A stretch of 64,000 nucleotides of DNA, taken from JAMQPK01 sp963761975 (lineage in GTDB: Bacteria > Acidobacteriota > Vicinamibacteria > Vicinamibacterales > JAMQPK01). The notes below the pieces were generated by a model. It was not told the origin of the DNA. It did no database searches and saw nothing but the letters and a program-made list of their open reading frames with translations. Of this stretch, positions 53,714 to 63,437 are shown in pieces; the first letter of the stretch is position 1, and each line of letters opens with the position of its first letter. The DNA is taken from the NCBI GenBank assembly GCA_963761975.1, contig CAVXIR010000007.1, positions 310,001 through 374,000 of the forward strand, read 5' to 3'. The translations under genes were made by a program, and so were the position numbers.

Positions 53714-55173
53714 TGCGACGCGCGCTCCTCGCTTCGACGCTTGCGCTCCTGGCCGGCCTCGCATCAGTCGGCGCTGCACAGGTAAGCAGCTGGCCCTCCG
53801 AGAATCCGCCTCGGCCGCTCACTGCCAGACCAGTGAGCTTTCCGCCATACGAGCTTCGGACATTGCCCAACGGGATGCAGGTCATTATCGTGATGCACCA
53901 CGAGCAGCCCGAAGTCACGATGCGGCTCATCGTGCGCGCCGGTTCGGCCTACGATCCGCCGGGCAAGAGCGGCACAGCCTCGCTTGTGGGGTCGCTGCTG
54001 AACCAGGGTACGAGCACTCGGAGTGCATTCGAAATCGCGGATGCCATCGATTCGATTGGTGGGGCGCTCGGAACCGGCGCCGACAGCGATGTGACGTCGG
54101 CGACCGTCCTCGTGATGAAGGACAGCTTCGGTGTCGGCATGGACATGCTTGCCGATGTCATTCGTCGGCCGGCGTTTGCGCCCGAAGAGATCGAGCGTCA
54201 GCGCAGGCAGACGGTCGAGAATCTGGGCGTCAGCCTCGAAGCGCCCGACTTCATCGCGCGGACCGTGCTGAATCGCCTCATCTACGGGTTCCATCCCTAC
54301 GGCATGCCCGACACCGGCCTGCCCGTCACGATCGCCAAGATCACGCGCGATGATCTGCGCGAGTTCCATCGGCGCTATTTCGCGTCCAACAACAGCATCC
54401 TCGCCATTGTTGGCGACATCACGGCCGACGAAGCCATGGCGGCCGCGACGCGTGCGTTCGGCGACTGGGAGCGCCAGGCCGTGCAGCCGCCGATGCTGCC
54501 GGATCCACCGCGTCCGACACGACGTATTGTCGTCGTCGACAAGCCCGGGTCCGTGCAGACATCCGTGCGCGTCGGACAGCTCGGCGTTCCGCGCAAGACG
54601 CCCGATTACATGAGCATGGATCAGGCTGTTCGGATCCTCGGCGGAGAGGGCAGCAATCGGCTCTTTCGTGTCCTTCGCTCAGAGCGGGGTCTCACCTATT
54701 CGGCGTCCGCAGACCTGAACCCCATGCTCCTGGCGGGCGACATCACCGCCGAGACCGATACACGCACCGAGGCCAGCGGCGAAGCTGTGCGCGTGATCGT
54801 CGACGAGTTCACCCGGCTGCAGCGCGAGCGCATCGGTGACGGCGAGCTTGCCGGGGCGCAGGCCTACATGACCGGCAGCTTCCCGTTGAGTATCGAGACT
54901 CCCGGCGCCATTGCGCGCCAGGTCGTCAACGCGGTGTTCTATGATCTGTCCCTCGACGAGCTGCGCACCTACCGGCAGCGCGCAAATGCGGTGACGCCCG
55001 ACGACGTTCTCCGTGTCGCCCGCAGCTATATTCAACCCGATCGACTGTCGATCGTCATGGTCGGCGACGCAGCGAGCTTCAAGGACCAGTTGGGCAAGGC
55101 GGGCTTCGGAAACTACGAGCTGATTTCCCTCGGCGATCTCGATCTGACAGCGGCCAATCTGAAGAAGCGTTGA
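53710..55173 (+). CDS. M16 metallopeptidase family, non-catalytic subunit
   Basis: A 487-residue exported paralogue (signal peptide LLASTLALLAGLASVGAAQ). In the position of HxxEH it reads GTASLVGSLLNQG, so it cannot bind zinc, but the C-terminal substrate-binding Arg/Tyr region is kept: GGEGSNRLFRVLRSERGLTY. It overlaps the active subunit's stop by 4 nt, consistent with a heterodimeric M16 pair such as those near bacterial lipid or coenzyme genes. Its stop overlaps the lpxB start. Confidence 0.88.
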   Translation: MMRRALLASTLALLAGLASVGAAQVSSWPSENPPRPLTARPVSFPPYELRTLPNGMQVIIVMHHEQPEVTMRLIVRAGSAYDPPGKSGTASLVGSLLNQGTSTRSAFEIADAIDSIGGALGTGADSDVTSATVLVMKDSFGVGMDMLADVIRRPAFAPEEIERQRRQTVENLGVSLEAPDFIARTVLNRLIYGFHPYGMPDTGLPVTIAKITRDDLREFHRRYFASNNSILAIVGDITADEAMAAATRAFGDWERQAVQPPMLPDPPRPTRRIVVVDKPGSVQTSVRVGQLGVPRKTPDYMSMDQAVRILGGEGSNRLFRVLRSERGLTYSASADLNPMLLAGDITAETDTRTEASGEAVRVIVDEFTRLQRERIGDGELAGAQAYMTGSFPLSIETPGAIARQVVNAVFYDLSLDELRTYRQRANAVTPDDVLRVARSYIQPDRLSIVMVGDAASFKDQLGKAGFGNYELISLGDLDLTAANLKKR

Positions 55174-56310
55174 ACAAAATCATGATTTCCTGCGGGGAGC
55201 CGTCCGGCGATTTATATGCCGGCGCTCTCGCAGTTGAAATTCGCCGCCGTCAGCCCGGCGCCGCCATTTTCGGACTCGGTGGGCAGCGGCTGATGGCGGG
55301 CGGCGGAGAGCTGGTCGCCGACTATCGCGGTCTCAGCGTGACCGGCCTTGTCGAAGCGCTGCGCGTGCTGCCGAAATCCTTGTCGGTGCTGAATCGTCTG
55401 GTCGAGGCCGCCAAAACGGAGAAGCCGAACGCGCTCGTCGTGATTGATTTTCCCGATTTCAACTTTCGGCTGGCAGCCGCCGTCAAGAAGCTCGGCATCC
55501 CCATCATCTATTACATCAGCCCGCAGCTATGGGCGTGGCGCAAGAGCCGCATGCAGCTGATGAAACGTCTGGCCGATCGCGTGCTGGTGATTTTTCCATT
55601 CGAAGAGCGGATCTATCAGGATGCCGGCGTGCCGGTACAGTTCGTCGGCCATCCGCTCGTGGACTTGGCCCGCGCGCAGGAGCCGAAAGATCGCTTTCTT
55701 CAGCACCTGGGACTCGATGGGGGCCGTCCGATCGTCGCGCTGCTGCCCGGCAGCCGGCCGAACGAAGTCGAACGGCTGCTGCCGGTCATGCGTGATGCGG
55801 TGGCGCGCATCGTCCGTCAATTGCCCGGAGCCCAGTTCGTCATCGCGCGTGCGCCGGCTCTCGACGATCGGCTCTTTTCGCAAATCAACTGGAACAGGTA
55901 CTCAGCCGACGGAGGTGCTCGCGAGGACAGACGATGTGCTCGCGATTTCAGATGTGGCGGTTACTGCGTCCGGCACGGCGACGGTGCAGGCCGCGTTGCA
56001 CGGACGGCCCATGGTCGTCGTCTACCGGTTGTCGCCGGTGACGTACCGGGTCGGCCGACGCTTTCTGCTGGTCGACAATGTGGCCATGGTCAATCTGATT
56101 GCCGGACGCCGCATCGTGCCCGAGCTTATTCAGGACGAATGCACGGCAGAGGGCATTGCTGCCGAAACGTTGTCGTTCCTGACCAATCGACAACGCGCCG
56201 ACGAGACGAAGCGGGCGCTCGGTGACGTCCGCGCCAGGCTTGGCGGTCCGGGCGCGAGCGGGCGGGCGGCGGAGGCTGTGCTGGAGGTGGCGCGCCGGGG
56301 AGAGTGTTGA
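55170..56310 (+). CDS. lpxB: Lipid-A-disaccharide synthase, frameshifted
   Basis: The gene is read in two frames, together about 380 residues. The N-terminal half is typical of LpxB: ISCGEPSGDLYAGALAVEIR, VVIDFPDFNFRLAAAVKKLG, IIYYISPQLWAWRKSR and FVGHPLVDLA. The second frame, from about 55900, carries the sugar-nucleotide-binding end: EVLARTDDVLAISDVAVTAS, GTATVQAALHGRPMVVVYR and the final ALGDVRARLGGPGASGRAAE. The frames differ by one extra base near 55888-55910. TTG 55170 is preferred over ATG 55182 because it keeps the first strand. It joins UDP-diacylglucosamine to lipid X. The break is probably a sequencing indel. Confidence 0.9.
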
Positions 56311-56358
56311 GAGCTCTGCACTGACTCGTCACTGATCGTCGGTGATACGATTAACAGA

Positions 56359-59103
56359 ATGAGCACAAATTCGTTCGGTGTTCGCACGGCATGCACCCTT
56401 GTCAGCGAGTCGGTTGAAATCTTCAGCCTGAGCAAGCTCGAGCAGGCCTTTCCTAATATCGCAAAGCTCCCGTACTCCCTGAAAATTCTTCTCGAAAATC
56501 TGCTTCGCCACGAGGATGGCCGCTTCGTGCACTCGAACGACATCGAGGTGCTCGCGGGATGGACGCCAGGCGCCCACCTCCAGAAAGAGATCTCGTTTGC
56601 GCCGGCGCGCGTGCTCCTGCAGGATTTTACGGGCGTGCCCTGCGTCGTCGATCTTGCCGCGATGCGTGACGGTATGATTCGACTCGGCGGCAACCCCGAT
56701 CGCGTCAATCCGCTCCAGCCCGTCGAGCTCGTGATCGATCATTCCGTGCAGGTCGATTATTTCGGCCGCAGCGACGCCTTTCAGCTGAATGCCGAGCTCG
56801 AGTTCGCGCGTAACCGCGAGCGATATTCGTTTCTGCGCTGGGGACAAGATGCGTTCCGCAACTTCCGCGTTGTGCCGCCGGACACCGGCATTGTGCATCA
56901 GGTGAATATCGAGTACCTCGCGCGCGTCGTGTTCCGCGAGGTGGTCAACGGCGGCATCATCGCCTACCCCGACACGATCGTCGGCACCGATTCGCACACC
57001 ACGATGGTCAACGGCCTTGGCGTGCTCGGCTGGGGCGTCGGCGGCATCGAGGCCGAAGCCGCCATGCTGGGACAGCCCATGTCGATGCTGATTCCACCCG
57101 TGCTCGGTTTCAGGCTGACCGGCGCCATGCCGGAAGGCGCGACTGCAACCGACCTTGTGTTGATGGTCACCGAGCGGCTGCGCAAACACGGCGTCGTCGG
57201 CAAGTTCGTCGAGTTCTACGGGTCGGGTCTGGCGAATCTGACGATTGCCGATCGAGCGACACTGGGCAACATGTGTCCCGAGTACGGGGCAACGGCGGCG
57301 ATGTTCCCGATCGATGAGATGACGCTTGACTACCTGACGTTGACGGGCCGCGCCTCCGCCCAGGTAAAGCTCGTGGAGGCCTATGCCAAAGCGCAAGGCT
57401 TGTTCCGCGAAGCCGGCACCGAGGCGATGTACGACGAAACGATCGAGCTCGACCTCAAGCTCGTCGAGCCGAGTCTGGCGGGACCGAAACGGCCGCAGGA
57501 TCGCGTCGCGCTGACGAACACTAAAACCGGCTTCCAGACCTCGCTGCCGACGATGATGGCCGAGAAAAAGGCGAAGACGGTGAAAGCGACGGCCGTGGCG
57601 GTCCTCGACCGGCCCTCAGATACGGGACAGGCGAAGACGGATATCACGATGCACACCGGTGCCGCGGCGGAGCTCGATCACGGCGCGGTCGTGGTTGCCG
57701 CCATTACGAGCTGCACGAACACATCGAACCCGAGCGTGATGATTGGCGCGGGCCTCGTCGCGAAAAAGGCGGTCGAGCGGGGGCTGTCCCGAAAGCCATG
57801 GGTAAAGACCAGCCTGGCCCCAGGATCGAAAGTCGTGACCGATTACCTGGAAAGGGCCGGACTGACCCCCTACCTCGACCAGCTGGGCTTCAATCTCGTC
57901 GGCTACGGCTGTACGACGTGCATCGGCAACAGCGGACCGCTGCCAGACGATGTGTCGAGCGCCATTACCGAAAAAAACCTCGTTGTGTGTTCCGTGCTGA
58001 GCGGCAACCGGAATTTCGAAGGGCGCATCCAGTCACAGGTGCGCGCGAACTACCTCGCGTCGCCACCGCTCGTCGTCGCATACGCCCTCGCCGGCCGCAT
58101 GACCGTCGATCTCACCACCGAACCGATCGGAAAGGACGGCAATGGCGCCGACGTGTATCTCAGGGAGATCTGGCCGACCGAGCAGGAGATACAGGCGGCG
58201 ATGCTGACCGGCGTGAAATCGGAGATGTTCCAGCGCCAATACAGCAATGTGTTCGAAGGAGACGAGCGGTGGCGCTCGTTGCCGGTCCCGAGCGGCGATC
58301 TGTTCGAATGGGATCCGCGCTCGACCTACGTTCGTAAGCCCCCATTTGTCGAGCACATCACGAAGGAGCCGGCGCCGCTCTCCGACATCACCGATGCGCG
58401 CGTGCTTGCGCTGCTCGGCGACAGCATCACGACCGATCACATTTCGCCCGCAGGGTCTATTCCGGCCGACACGCCGGCGGGCAAGTACCTGATTGAACAA
58501 GGGGTACCGCCAAGCGATTTCAATTCGTATGGTGCGCGTCGTGGCAACCACGAAGTCATGATGCGCGGGACATTTGCCAACACGCGCCTGCGCAATCAGC
58601 TTGCGCCGGGCACCGAAGGCGGCTGGACCACGTATCTGGAAGGACCGGCGTCCGGCGAGCAGATGACCATTTTCGACGCGTCGATGAAATATCAGGCCGC
58701 CGGGGTAAAGCTGCTGGTCGTTGCCGGCAAGGAGTACGGGTCTGGCTCATCGCGCGACTGGGCTGCGAAAGGCACGCTGCTGCTCGGCGTGCGTGCCGTC
58801 ATTGCGGAGAGCTTTGAGCGGATTCACCGCAGCAATCTTGTGAACATGGGAGTGCTGCCCCTGCAGTTCCAGCCGGGGGAAACTGCGGCATCGCTCGGTC
58901 TGACTGGACGCGAGTCGTACGACATCGCCGTCGCCACGCTGACGCCGCGAGCCACCATCGGCGTTCGGGTTCGTCCATTTCAAGGCAAAGAACGTGAGAT
59001 TCAGGCAGTTGTGCGCATCGATACGCCTGAAGAGCTGACGGCCTTTCGCCATGGCGGGATTCTTCCCTACGTCCTCCGTCAGCTGGTGGAACGTCGCTCG
59101 TAA
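56359..59103 (+). CDS. acnA: Aconitate hydratase (AcnA type)
   Basis: A 914-residue cytoplasmic TCA-cycle enzyme interconverting citrate and isocitrate. The 4Fe-4S ligands are Cys452 (TSCTNTSNPSVMIGAG), Cys518 and Cys521 (GCTTCIGNSGPL). Domain 4 carries GSSRDWAAKGTLLLGVRAVI and RIHRSNLVNMGVLPLQF. The length and the LLENLLRHEDG/QDFTGVPCVVDLAAMRD start match the AcnA/IRP1 class rather than AcnB. TACGAT ends 7 nt before ATG 56359, with no ribosome binding site, suggesting a leaderless message. Confidence 0.96.
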   Translation: MSTNSFGVRTACTLVSESVEIFSLSKLEQAFPNIAKLPYSLKILLENLLRHEDGRFVHSNDIEVLAGWTPGAHLQKEISFAPARVLLQDFTGVPCVVDLAAMRDGMIRLGGNPDRVNPLQPVELVIDHSVQVDYFGRSDAFQLNAELEFARNRERYSFLRWGQDAFRNFRVVPPDTGIVHQVNIEYLARVVFREVVNGGIIAYPDTIVGTDSHTTMVNGLGVLGWGVGGIEAEAAMLGQPMSMLIPPVLGFRLTGAMPEGATATDLVLMVTERLRKHGVVGKFVEFYGSGLANLTIADRATLGNMCPEYGATAAMFPIDEMTLDYLTLTGRASAQVKLVEAYAKAQGLFREAGTEAMYDETIELDLKLVEPSLAGPKRPQDRVALTNTKTGFQTSLPTMMAEKKAKTVKATAVAVLDRPSDTGQAKTDITMHTGAAAELDHGAVVVAAITSCTNTSNPSVMIGAGLVAKKAVERGLSRKPWVKTSLAPGSKVVTDYLERAGLTPYLDQLGFNLVGYGCTTCIGNSGPLPDDVSSAITEKNLVVCSVLSGNRNFEGRIQSQVRANYLASPPLVVAYALAGRMTVDLTTEPIGKDGNGADVYLREIWPTEQEIQAAMLTGVKSEMFQRQYSNVFEGDERWRSLPVPSGDLFEWDPRSTYVRKPPFVEHITKEPAPLSDITDARVLALLGDSITTDHISPAGSIPADTPAGKYLIEQGVPPSDFNSYGARRGNHEVMMRGTFANTRLRNQLAPGTEGGWTTYLEGPASGEQMTIFDASMKYQAAGVKLLVVAGKEYGSGSSRDWAAKGTLLLGVRAVIAESFERIHRSNLVNMGVLPLQFQPGETAASLGLTGRESYDIAVATLTPRATIGVRVRPFQGKEREIQAVVRIDTPEELTAFRHGGILPYVLRQLVERRS

Positions 59104-59104
59104 T

Positions 59105-59122
59105 GTCCGGCTTCAGCCGGAC
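59105..59122. repeat. gtccggct-tc-agccggac palindrome
   Basis: An 8-bp stem just after the acnA stop; second copy of the element at 52326-52341. It may act as a terminator. Confidence 0.6.
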
Positions 59123-59209
59123 CGGCGCTGAGGTCCGCCTAAATGCCGACGCTCGTGCGGATTCTGTGGTAAAAAGACAGCCATCGAGAACGAAAGTATA
59201 GGAGGGCCG

Positions 59210-60023
59210 ATGATCCGGTTCAGCTCTGTACCTCATATTCGGATTGGTAACGTTTGCCGGCAGCGGCTACATGGCCGCCCAGGAGCGGGAGGAACGATCG
59301 CAGCAGTATCCCGGCAAGAACCCTCATTTGAATAACAAAGAATCCATTCGGGGTGGCATGTCGCTCTACCGACGGATGTGCGGGGAGTGTCACGGACTCG
59401 ATGCCTCTGGCTACCGCGGTCCCAACCTCCTCGTCTATATGGCCGGTGCGAGCGACGAAGCCTTGTTCCAGACGATCCGCAAGGGTGTCCCGGGGAGCGA
59501 GATGCCCGCGAGCAACAGGCCCGACGTCGAGCTGCTGCAGATGATGGCGTATCTGCGCAACATGAACGCCGTTCCGCCCGCCGAGTCCATTCCCGCCGGC
59601 AACGTCGCCAATGGCGGGCAGCTGTTTGCGAAGCAGTGCGCGAACTGCCATCGCGTGGCTGGAACGGGGGGGCGCATCGGGCCCGACCTGAGCCGCATTG
59701 GTTCGGCACGAACCCGTGACGCCCTGGTTCGCGAGATTCGCACACCGCACGAGTGGATTCCGCCCGCCTATGAGACCGTCACCGTCGTGACCAAGGACGG
59801 GCAGAAGATTCGCGGCATCAAGAAGAACGAAGACGCGTTTTCGATCCAGTTGATGGACATGCGCGAGCGGATTCAGGGATATTCGAAAGCGAATGTCGAA
59901 GTGCTCTATGACAAGAACTCGCTGATGCCGGCTTTCAGCCCGAAGCAGCTGAGCGATGGCGACTTGAGCGATCTGGTCGGCTATCTCACCACTCTTCGCG
60001 GGCACGACGTCGTGGTTCGTTAA
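59210..60023 (+). CDS. Exported dihaem cytochrome c, frameshifted at start
   Basis: A c-type cytochrome of about 268 residues. ATG 59210 has a strong GGAGGG site, but the coding frame joins only if one T of 59219-59220 is removed. This restores a signal peptide MIRSALYLIFGLVTFAGSGY; otherwise TTG 59244 is the first start. Haem motifs are CGECH (C46, C49 and H50 from TTG) and CANCH (C132, C135, H136). The C-terminal part (DAFSIQLMDMRERIQGYSKA to SDLVGYLTTLRG) resembles the putative haem-binding domain of TIGR02603. It is 9 nt upstream of a PQQ dehydrogenase and is its likely electron acceptor. Confidence 0.85.
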
Positions 60024-60031
60024 GGAGGCCT

Positions 60032-61642
60032 ATGCGCGCTTTATTGATGGTTTTCATCTGCTCCGTTACGCTCGCGGCACAGCAACCGGCTCCGGCCATG
60101 GTGACTAATCAGGATCTGCTTGCCGGCCTTCCGAATGACGGATCGAAGTGGCTCATGAACCACGGGAACTACTTCGGACATCGTCACAGTCCATTGACGC
60201 AGATCACGCCCCAGAACGTGAATCAGCTGAAGGCGCAATGGACGTTCCAGACGCGTCTCACCCCGAACTTCCAGACGACGCCGCTCCTGGTCGACAACGT
60301 GTTGTATGTCACCGGGTTCGGCGGAACGGCATGGGCCGTCGACGCGCGAACGGGCCGTCAGATCTGGCAGTATCGCCGCAACATGCCCGATGATTTTCGC
60401 GGGTGCTGCGGACCCAACAACCGCGGGTTTGCCGTGCACGGCGACAAGCTCTTTCTCGGAACCGGAGACGCGCATCTCGTCGCGCTCGACATGAAAACAG
60501 GCGACGTCCTGTGGGACGTCGAACTCGCGCCGTACAAACATGGATACTCCGCGACCGTCGCGCCGATGGTTGTCAAGGACAAGGTCATCATTGGTATCGC
60601 GGGTGCCGAGTACGGCATCCGAGGGTTTATCGACGCGTTCGACGTCAACACCGGGAAAAAGGCGTGGCGGTTCTACACGGTGGCCGGTCCCGGCGAACCG
60701 GGCGGTCAGACATGGCCGAAGGGCAGTGATGCCTACCTGCGCGGCGGCGGATCGATCTGGGTGACCGGCACCTACGATCCTGAGCAGAACCTGGTGTTCT
60801 TCGGAACAGGGAACCCGGGACCGGATTACTACAGCCCTGCGCGTGAGGGCGATAACCTGTACACGTGCTCCGCCGTTGCGCTGGACGCCGACACGGGGCA
60901 GTTGAAATGGCACTTCCAGTTCACGCCGCATGACGTGCACGACTGGGACTCGACACAGGTGCCTGTGCTGGCCGATCTTACGATCAACGGCACCCCGCGG
61001 AAGACGATGCTGTTTGCCAATCGCAACGGGTTCTTCTACGTGCTCGATCGTACGAATGGCCGCATGATTCTCGCGAAGCCGTTCGTCTCGCAGAACTGGG
61101 CAAAGGAGATCAGTCCCGAAGGGCGGCCGATTCTCCTGCCCGGCACGAACCCCAGCGAGGAAGGCAGCATCAAGGTGTGCCCGGATTTGGGCGGAGGCAC
61201 GAACTTCTTCTCACCGTCCTACGATCCAACGCAGCGGCTCTTTTTCGTGAACGCCCGGGAGACGTGCGCGATTTACTACTCGTGGCATGAGCCGTTCAGG
61301 CAGGGCGAACAATACGAGTCCGGCGGCACCACACGCCCGCGCGACCAGCGGAACTACGGTGCGCTCCGCGCGATCGATCCGCTGACAGGCGATCGCAAGT
61401 GGGAATTCCGTTATCCGGTGACGTCCTCGTCGGGCATTCTGACGACCGCGTCGGGTCTGGTGTTCTCGGGTGACGGCGACGGAAACATCATCGCGCTCGA
61501 CTCGAGGAGCGGCAAGTACCTGTGGCACCATCAGCTCGGCGTGGGTCTCCGATCGAACGGTGGGACGACCTACATGGTCGACGGCAAACAATATGTGCTG
61601 TTCCCGTCAGGCAGTGCGCTGACCGCGTTCGCTCTGCCGTAA
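60032..61642 (+). CDS. PQQ-dependent alcohol dehydrogenase, copy 1
   Basis: A 536-residue periplasmic quinoprotein with a signal peptide (LLMVFICSVTLAA) and an eight-bladed propeller. Active-site marks are the vicinal disulfide Cys125-Cys126 (FRGCCGPNNRG), GTGNPGPDYYS (Asn261 metal ligand), the catalytic base Asp304 and Asp306 two residues later (PHDVHDWDSTQ). Asp at +2 is the signature of lanthanide-dependent enzymes; Ca-type ones usually carry Ala, Ser or Thr. Its AGG-AGG ribosome binding site and the close spacing to the cytochrome show one operon. The alcohol substrate is unknown. Confidence 0.92.
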   Translation: MRALLMVFICSVTLAAQQPAPAMVTNQDLLAGLPNDGSKWLMNHGNYFGHRHSPLTQITPQNVNQLKAQWTFQTRLTPNFQTTPLLVDNVLYVTGFGGTAWAVDARTGRQIWQYRRNMPDDFRGCCGPNNRGFAVHGDKLFLGTGDAHLVALDMKTGDVLWDVELAPYKHGYSATVAPMVVKDKVIIGIAGAEYGIRGFIDAFDVNTGKKAWRFYTVAGPGEPGGQTWPKGSDAYLRGGGSIWVTGTYDPEQNLVFFGTGNPGPDYYSPAREGDNLYTCSAVALDADTGQLKWHFQFTPHDVHDWDSTQVPVLADLTINGTPRKTMLFANRNGFFYVLDRTNGRMILAKPFVSQNWAKEISPEGRPILLPGTNPSEEGSIKVCPDLGGGTNFFSPSYDPTQRLFFVNARETCAIYYSWHEPFRQGEQYESGGTTRPRDQRNYGALRAIDPLTGDRKWEFRYPVTSSSGILTTASGLVFSGDGDGNIIALDSRSGKYLWHHQLGVGLRSNGGTTYMVDGKQYVLFPSGSALTAFALP

Positions 61643-61646
61643 GGGA

Positions 61647-61725
61647 ATGCCAGGTCTCAACGCAAAGGCGCGAAGACGCTAAGGTCCTTAAGATCAAAAA
61701 GCTTTGCGCCTTTGCGTCTTGGCAT
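61647..61725. repeat. 8-nt word inverted repeat between PQQ genes
   Basis: atgcca and acgcaaaggcgc (61647-61671) pair with gcgcctttgcgt and tggcat (61706-61725). The word (acgcaaag/ctttgcgt) is the same as in the spacer after the second PQQ gene. Confidence 0.85.
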
Positions 61726-61744
61726 AGTACGTGGGTGGAGGCAT

Positions 61745-63346
61745 ATGCGAGCGCTCTTGATGGTCGTCGTTTGTTCGGTCGCGCTTGCCGCTCAGAGTGG
61801 TCCGCCGACCGTGACCAACAAGGACATCCTGGCTGGACTCCAAGACGGCACCAAATGGCTGACCTATTCGGGCAACTATTTTGGCCACCGGCATAGCCCG
61901 CTCACGCAGATCACTCCCGAGAACGTCGGTCAGCTGAAGTTGACCTGGGCGTTCCAGACCGGATCGCTCGGAAACTTTCAGTCGACTCCGCTCGTCATCG
62001 ATGGCGTGCTGTACGTCACCGGATGGGGCGGCGACGCCTGGGCGATCGACGCCCGCTCGGGACGGCAGATCTGGCGCCATCGGCGAAATCTTCCAGACGA
62101 CATCAGGGCGTGTTGCGGCCCGAACAACCGTGGATTCGGTGCACTCGGCGACCGCCTGTTCCTTGGCACAGCCGACGCGCATCTTCTGGCGCTCGACATG
62201 AGCACTGGCAGTGTCATCTGGGATGCCGAGCTCATCAACTATAAGTCGGGGTATTCGGTGACCGTCGCTCCGCTTGTGGTGAAGGACAAAGTCATCGTTG
62301 GCGTCGCGGGCGCTGAGTACGGCATACGCGGATTCATCGATGCCTACGATGTTCAAACGGGAAAGCGGGCATGGCGGTTCTATACCGTTGCCGGTCCGGA
62401 TGAGCCAGGTGGCAGCACGTGGCCGAAAGGCACCGACGCCTACCTCCGCGGGGGCGGATCAATCTGGGTAACCGGCACCTACGATCCTGAACAGAATCTC
62501 GTTTTCTATGGCACGGGGAACCCGGGCCCCGACTACTTCAGCGCGGTGCGGGAAGGAGACAACCTGTACACCGCGTCGGTGGTTGCGCTGGATGCCGACA
62601 CCGGCAAGATACGGTGGCACTTTCAGTTCACGCCGCACGATGTTCACGACTGGGATTCGACGCAGGTACCTGTCCTGGCCGATCTCACCATCGGCGGTCA
62701 GCCCCGGAAGACGCTGCTGTTTGCCAATCGCAACGGTTTCTTCTACGTTCTCGATCGCACGAACGGGCGCATGATTCTGGCGAAGCCGTTCGTTCAGCAG
62801 ACATGGGCGAAAGGCATCAGTCCCGAAGGACGGCCCATCCTCGTGCCGGGCAATATGCCGACAGAGGAAGGGACCAAGACGTGCCCGGATGTCGGGGGCG
62901 GCACGAATTTCTATTCACCCTCCTACGATCCGACGAACCGCTTGTTCATGGTAACGGCGCGCGAAACGTGCACGACGTATCACTCGTATAACGAGCCGTT
63001 CAAGGAAGGCGAGCGGTATGCCGGGGGCGGTGCGGTGCGCCCGCGCGATCAGGTGAACTATGGTGCGCTGCGCGCGATTGATCCGATAACCGGTGATCGG
63101 AAATGGGAGTTCCGCTATCCAAATGTGTCGGTCTCCGGCGTGCTGTCGACCGCATCGGGTCTTGTCTTCGCCGGCGACGGCGACGGCAACGTGATGGCGT
63201 TCGAGTCGAAAACCGGCAAAAACCTGTGGCATTACAACGTCGGTATCGGCATCCGTTCGACCGGCGGAACGACCTATGTGGTGGACGGTAAGCAGTATTA
63301 CCTCGTGCCCTCGGGCGCCACCCTGACCGCGTTCGCATTGCCATAG
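61745..63346 (+). CDS. PQQ-dependent alcohol dehydrogenase, copy 2
   Basis: A 533-residue tandem paralogue of the preceding gene, starting at ATG 61745 after GTGGAGG. It has a signal peptide (MVVVCSVALAA), vicinal Cys123-Cys124 (IRACCGPNNRG), GTGNPGPDYFS and PHDVHDWDSTQ, again with the +2 Asp of the lanthanide type. It shares well over half its residues with copy 1, so it arose by local duplication. Different residues in the propeller loops may tune substrate range. Confidence 0.92.
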   Translation: MRALLMVVVCSVALAAQSGPPTVTNKDILAGLQDGTKWLTYSGNYFGHRHSPLTQITPENVGQLKLTWAFQTGSLGNFQSTPLVIDGVLYVTGWGGDAWAIDARSGRQIWRHRRNLPDDIRACCGPNNRGFGALGDRLFLGTADAHLLALDMSTGSVIWDAELINYKSGYSVTVAPLVVKDKVIVGVAGAEYGIRGFIDAYDVQTGKRAWRFYTVAGPDEPGGSTWPKGTDAYLRGGGSIWVTGTYDPEQNLVFYGTGNPGPDYFSAVREGDNLYTASVVALDADTGKIRWHFQFTPHDVHDWDSTQVPVLADLTIGGQPRKTLLFANRNGFFYVLDRTNGRMILAKPFVQQTWAKGISPEGRPILVPGNMPTEEGTKTCPDVGGGTNFYSPSYDPTNRLFMVTARETCTTYHSYNEPFKEGERYAGGGAVRPRDQVNYGALRAIDPITGDRKWEFRYPNVSVSGVLSTASGLVFAGDGDGNVMAFESKTGKNLWHYNVGIGIRSTGGTTYVVDGKQYYLVPSGATLTAFALP

Positions 63347-63365
63347 TTTTCTGTGTCTCAGCGCA

Positions 63366-63427
63366 GAGACGCGAAGACGCAAAGCTTCTAAAAGAAGAAA
63401 TCTTTGCGGCTTTGCGCCTTTGCGTTG
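63366..63427. repeat. 8-nt word inverted repeat after PQQ copy 2
   Basis: gacgcgaagacgcaaagc (63368-63385) faces ctttgcgg, ctttgcgc, ctttgcgt (63402-63425) across an AT-rich loop. The same word is used after copy 1, suggesting duplication with the gene. Confidence 0.8.
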
Positions 63428-63437
63428 AAGAACAGCA

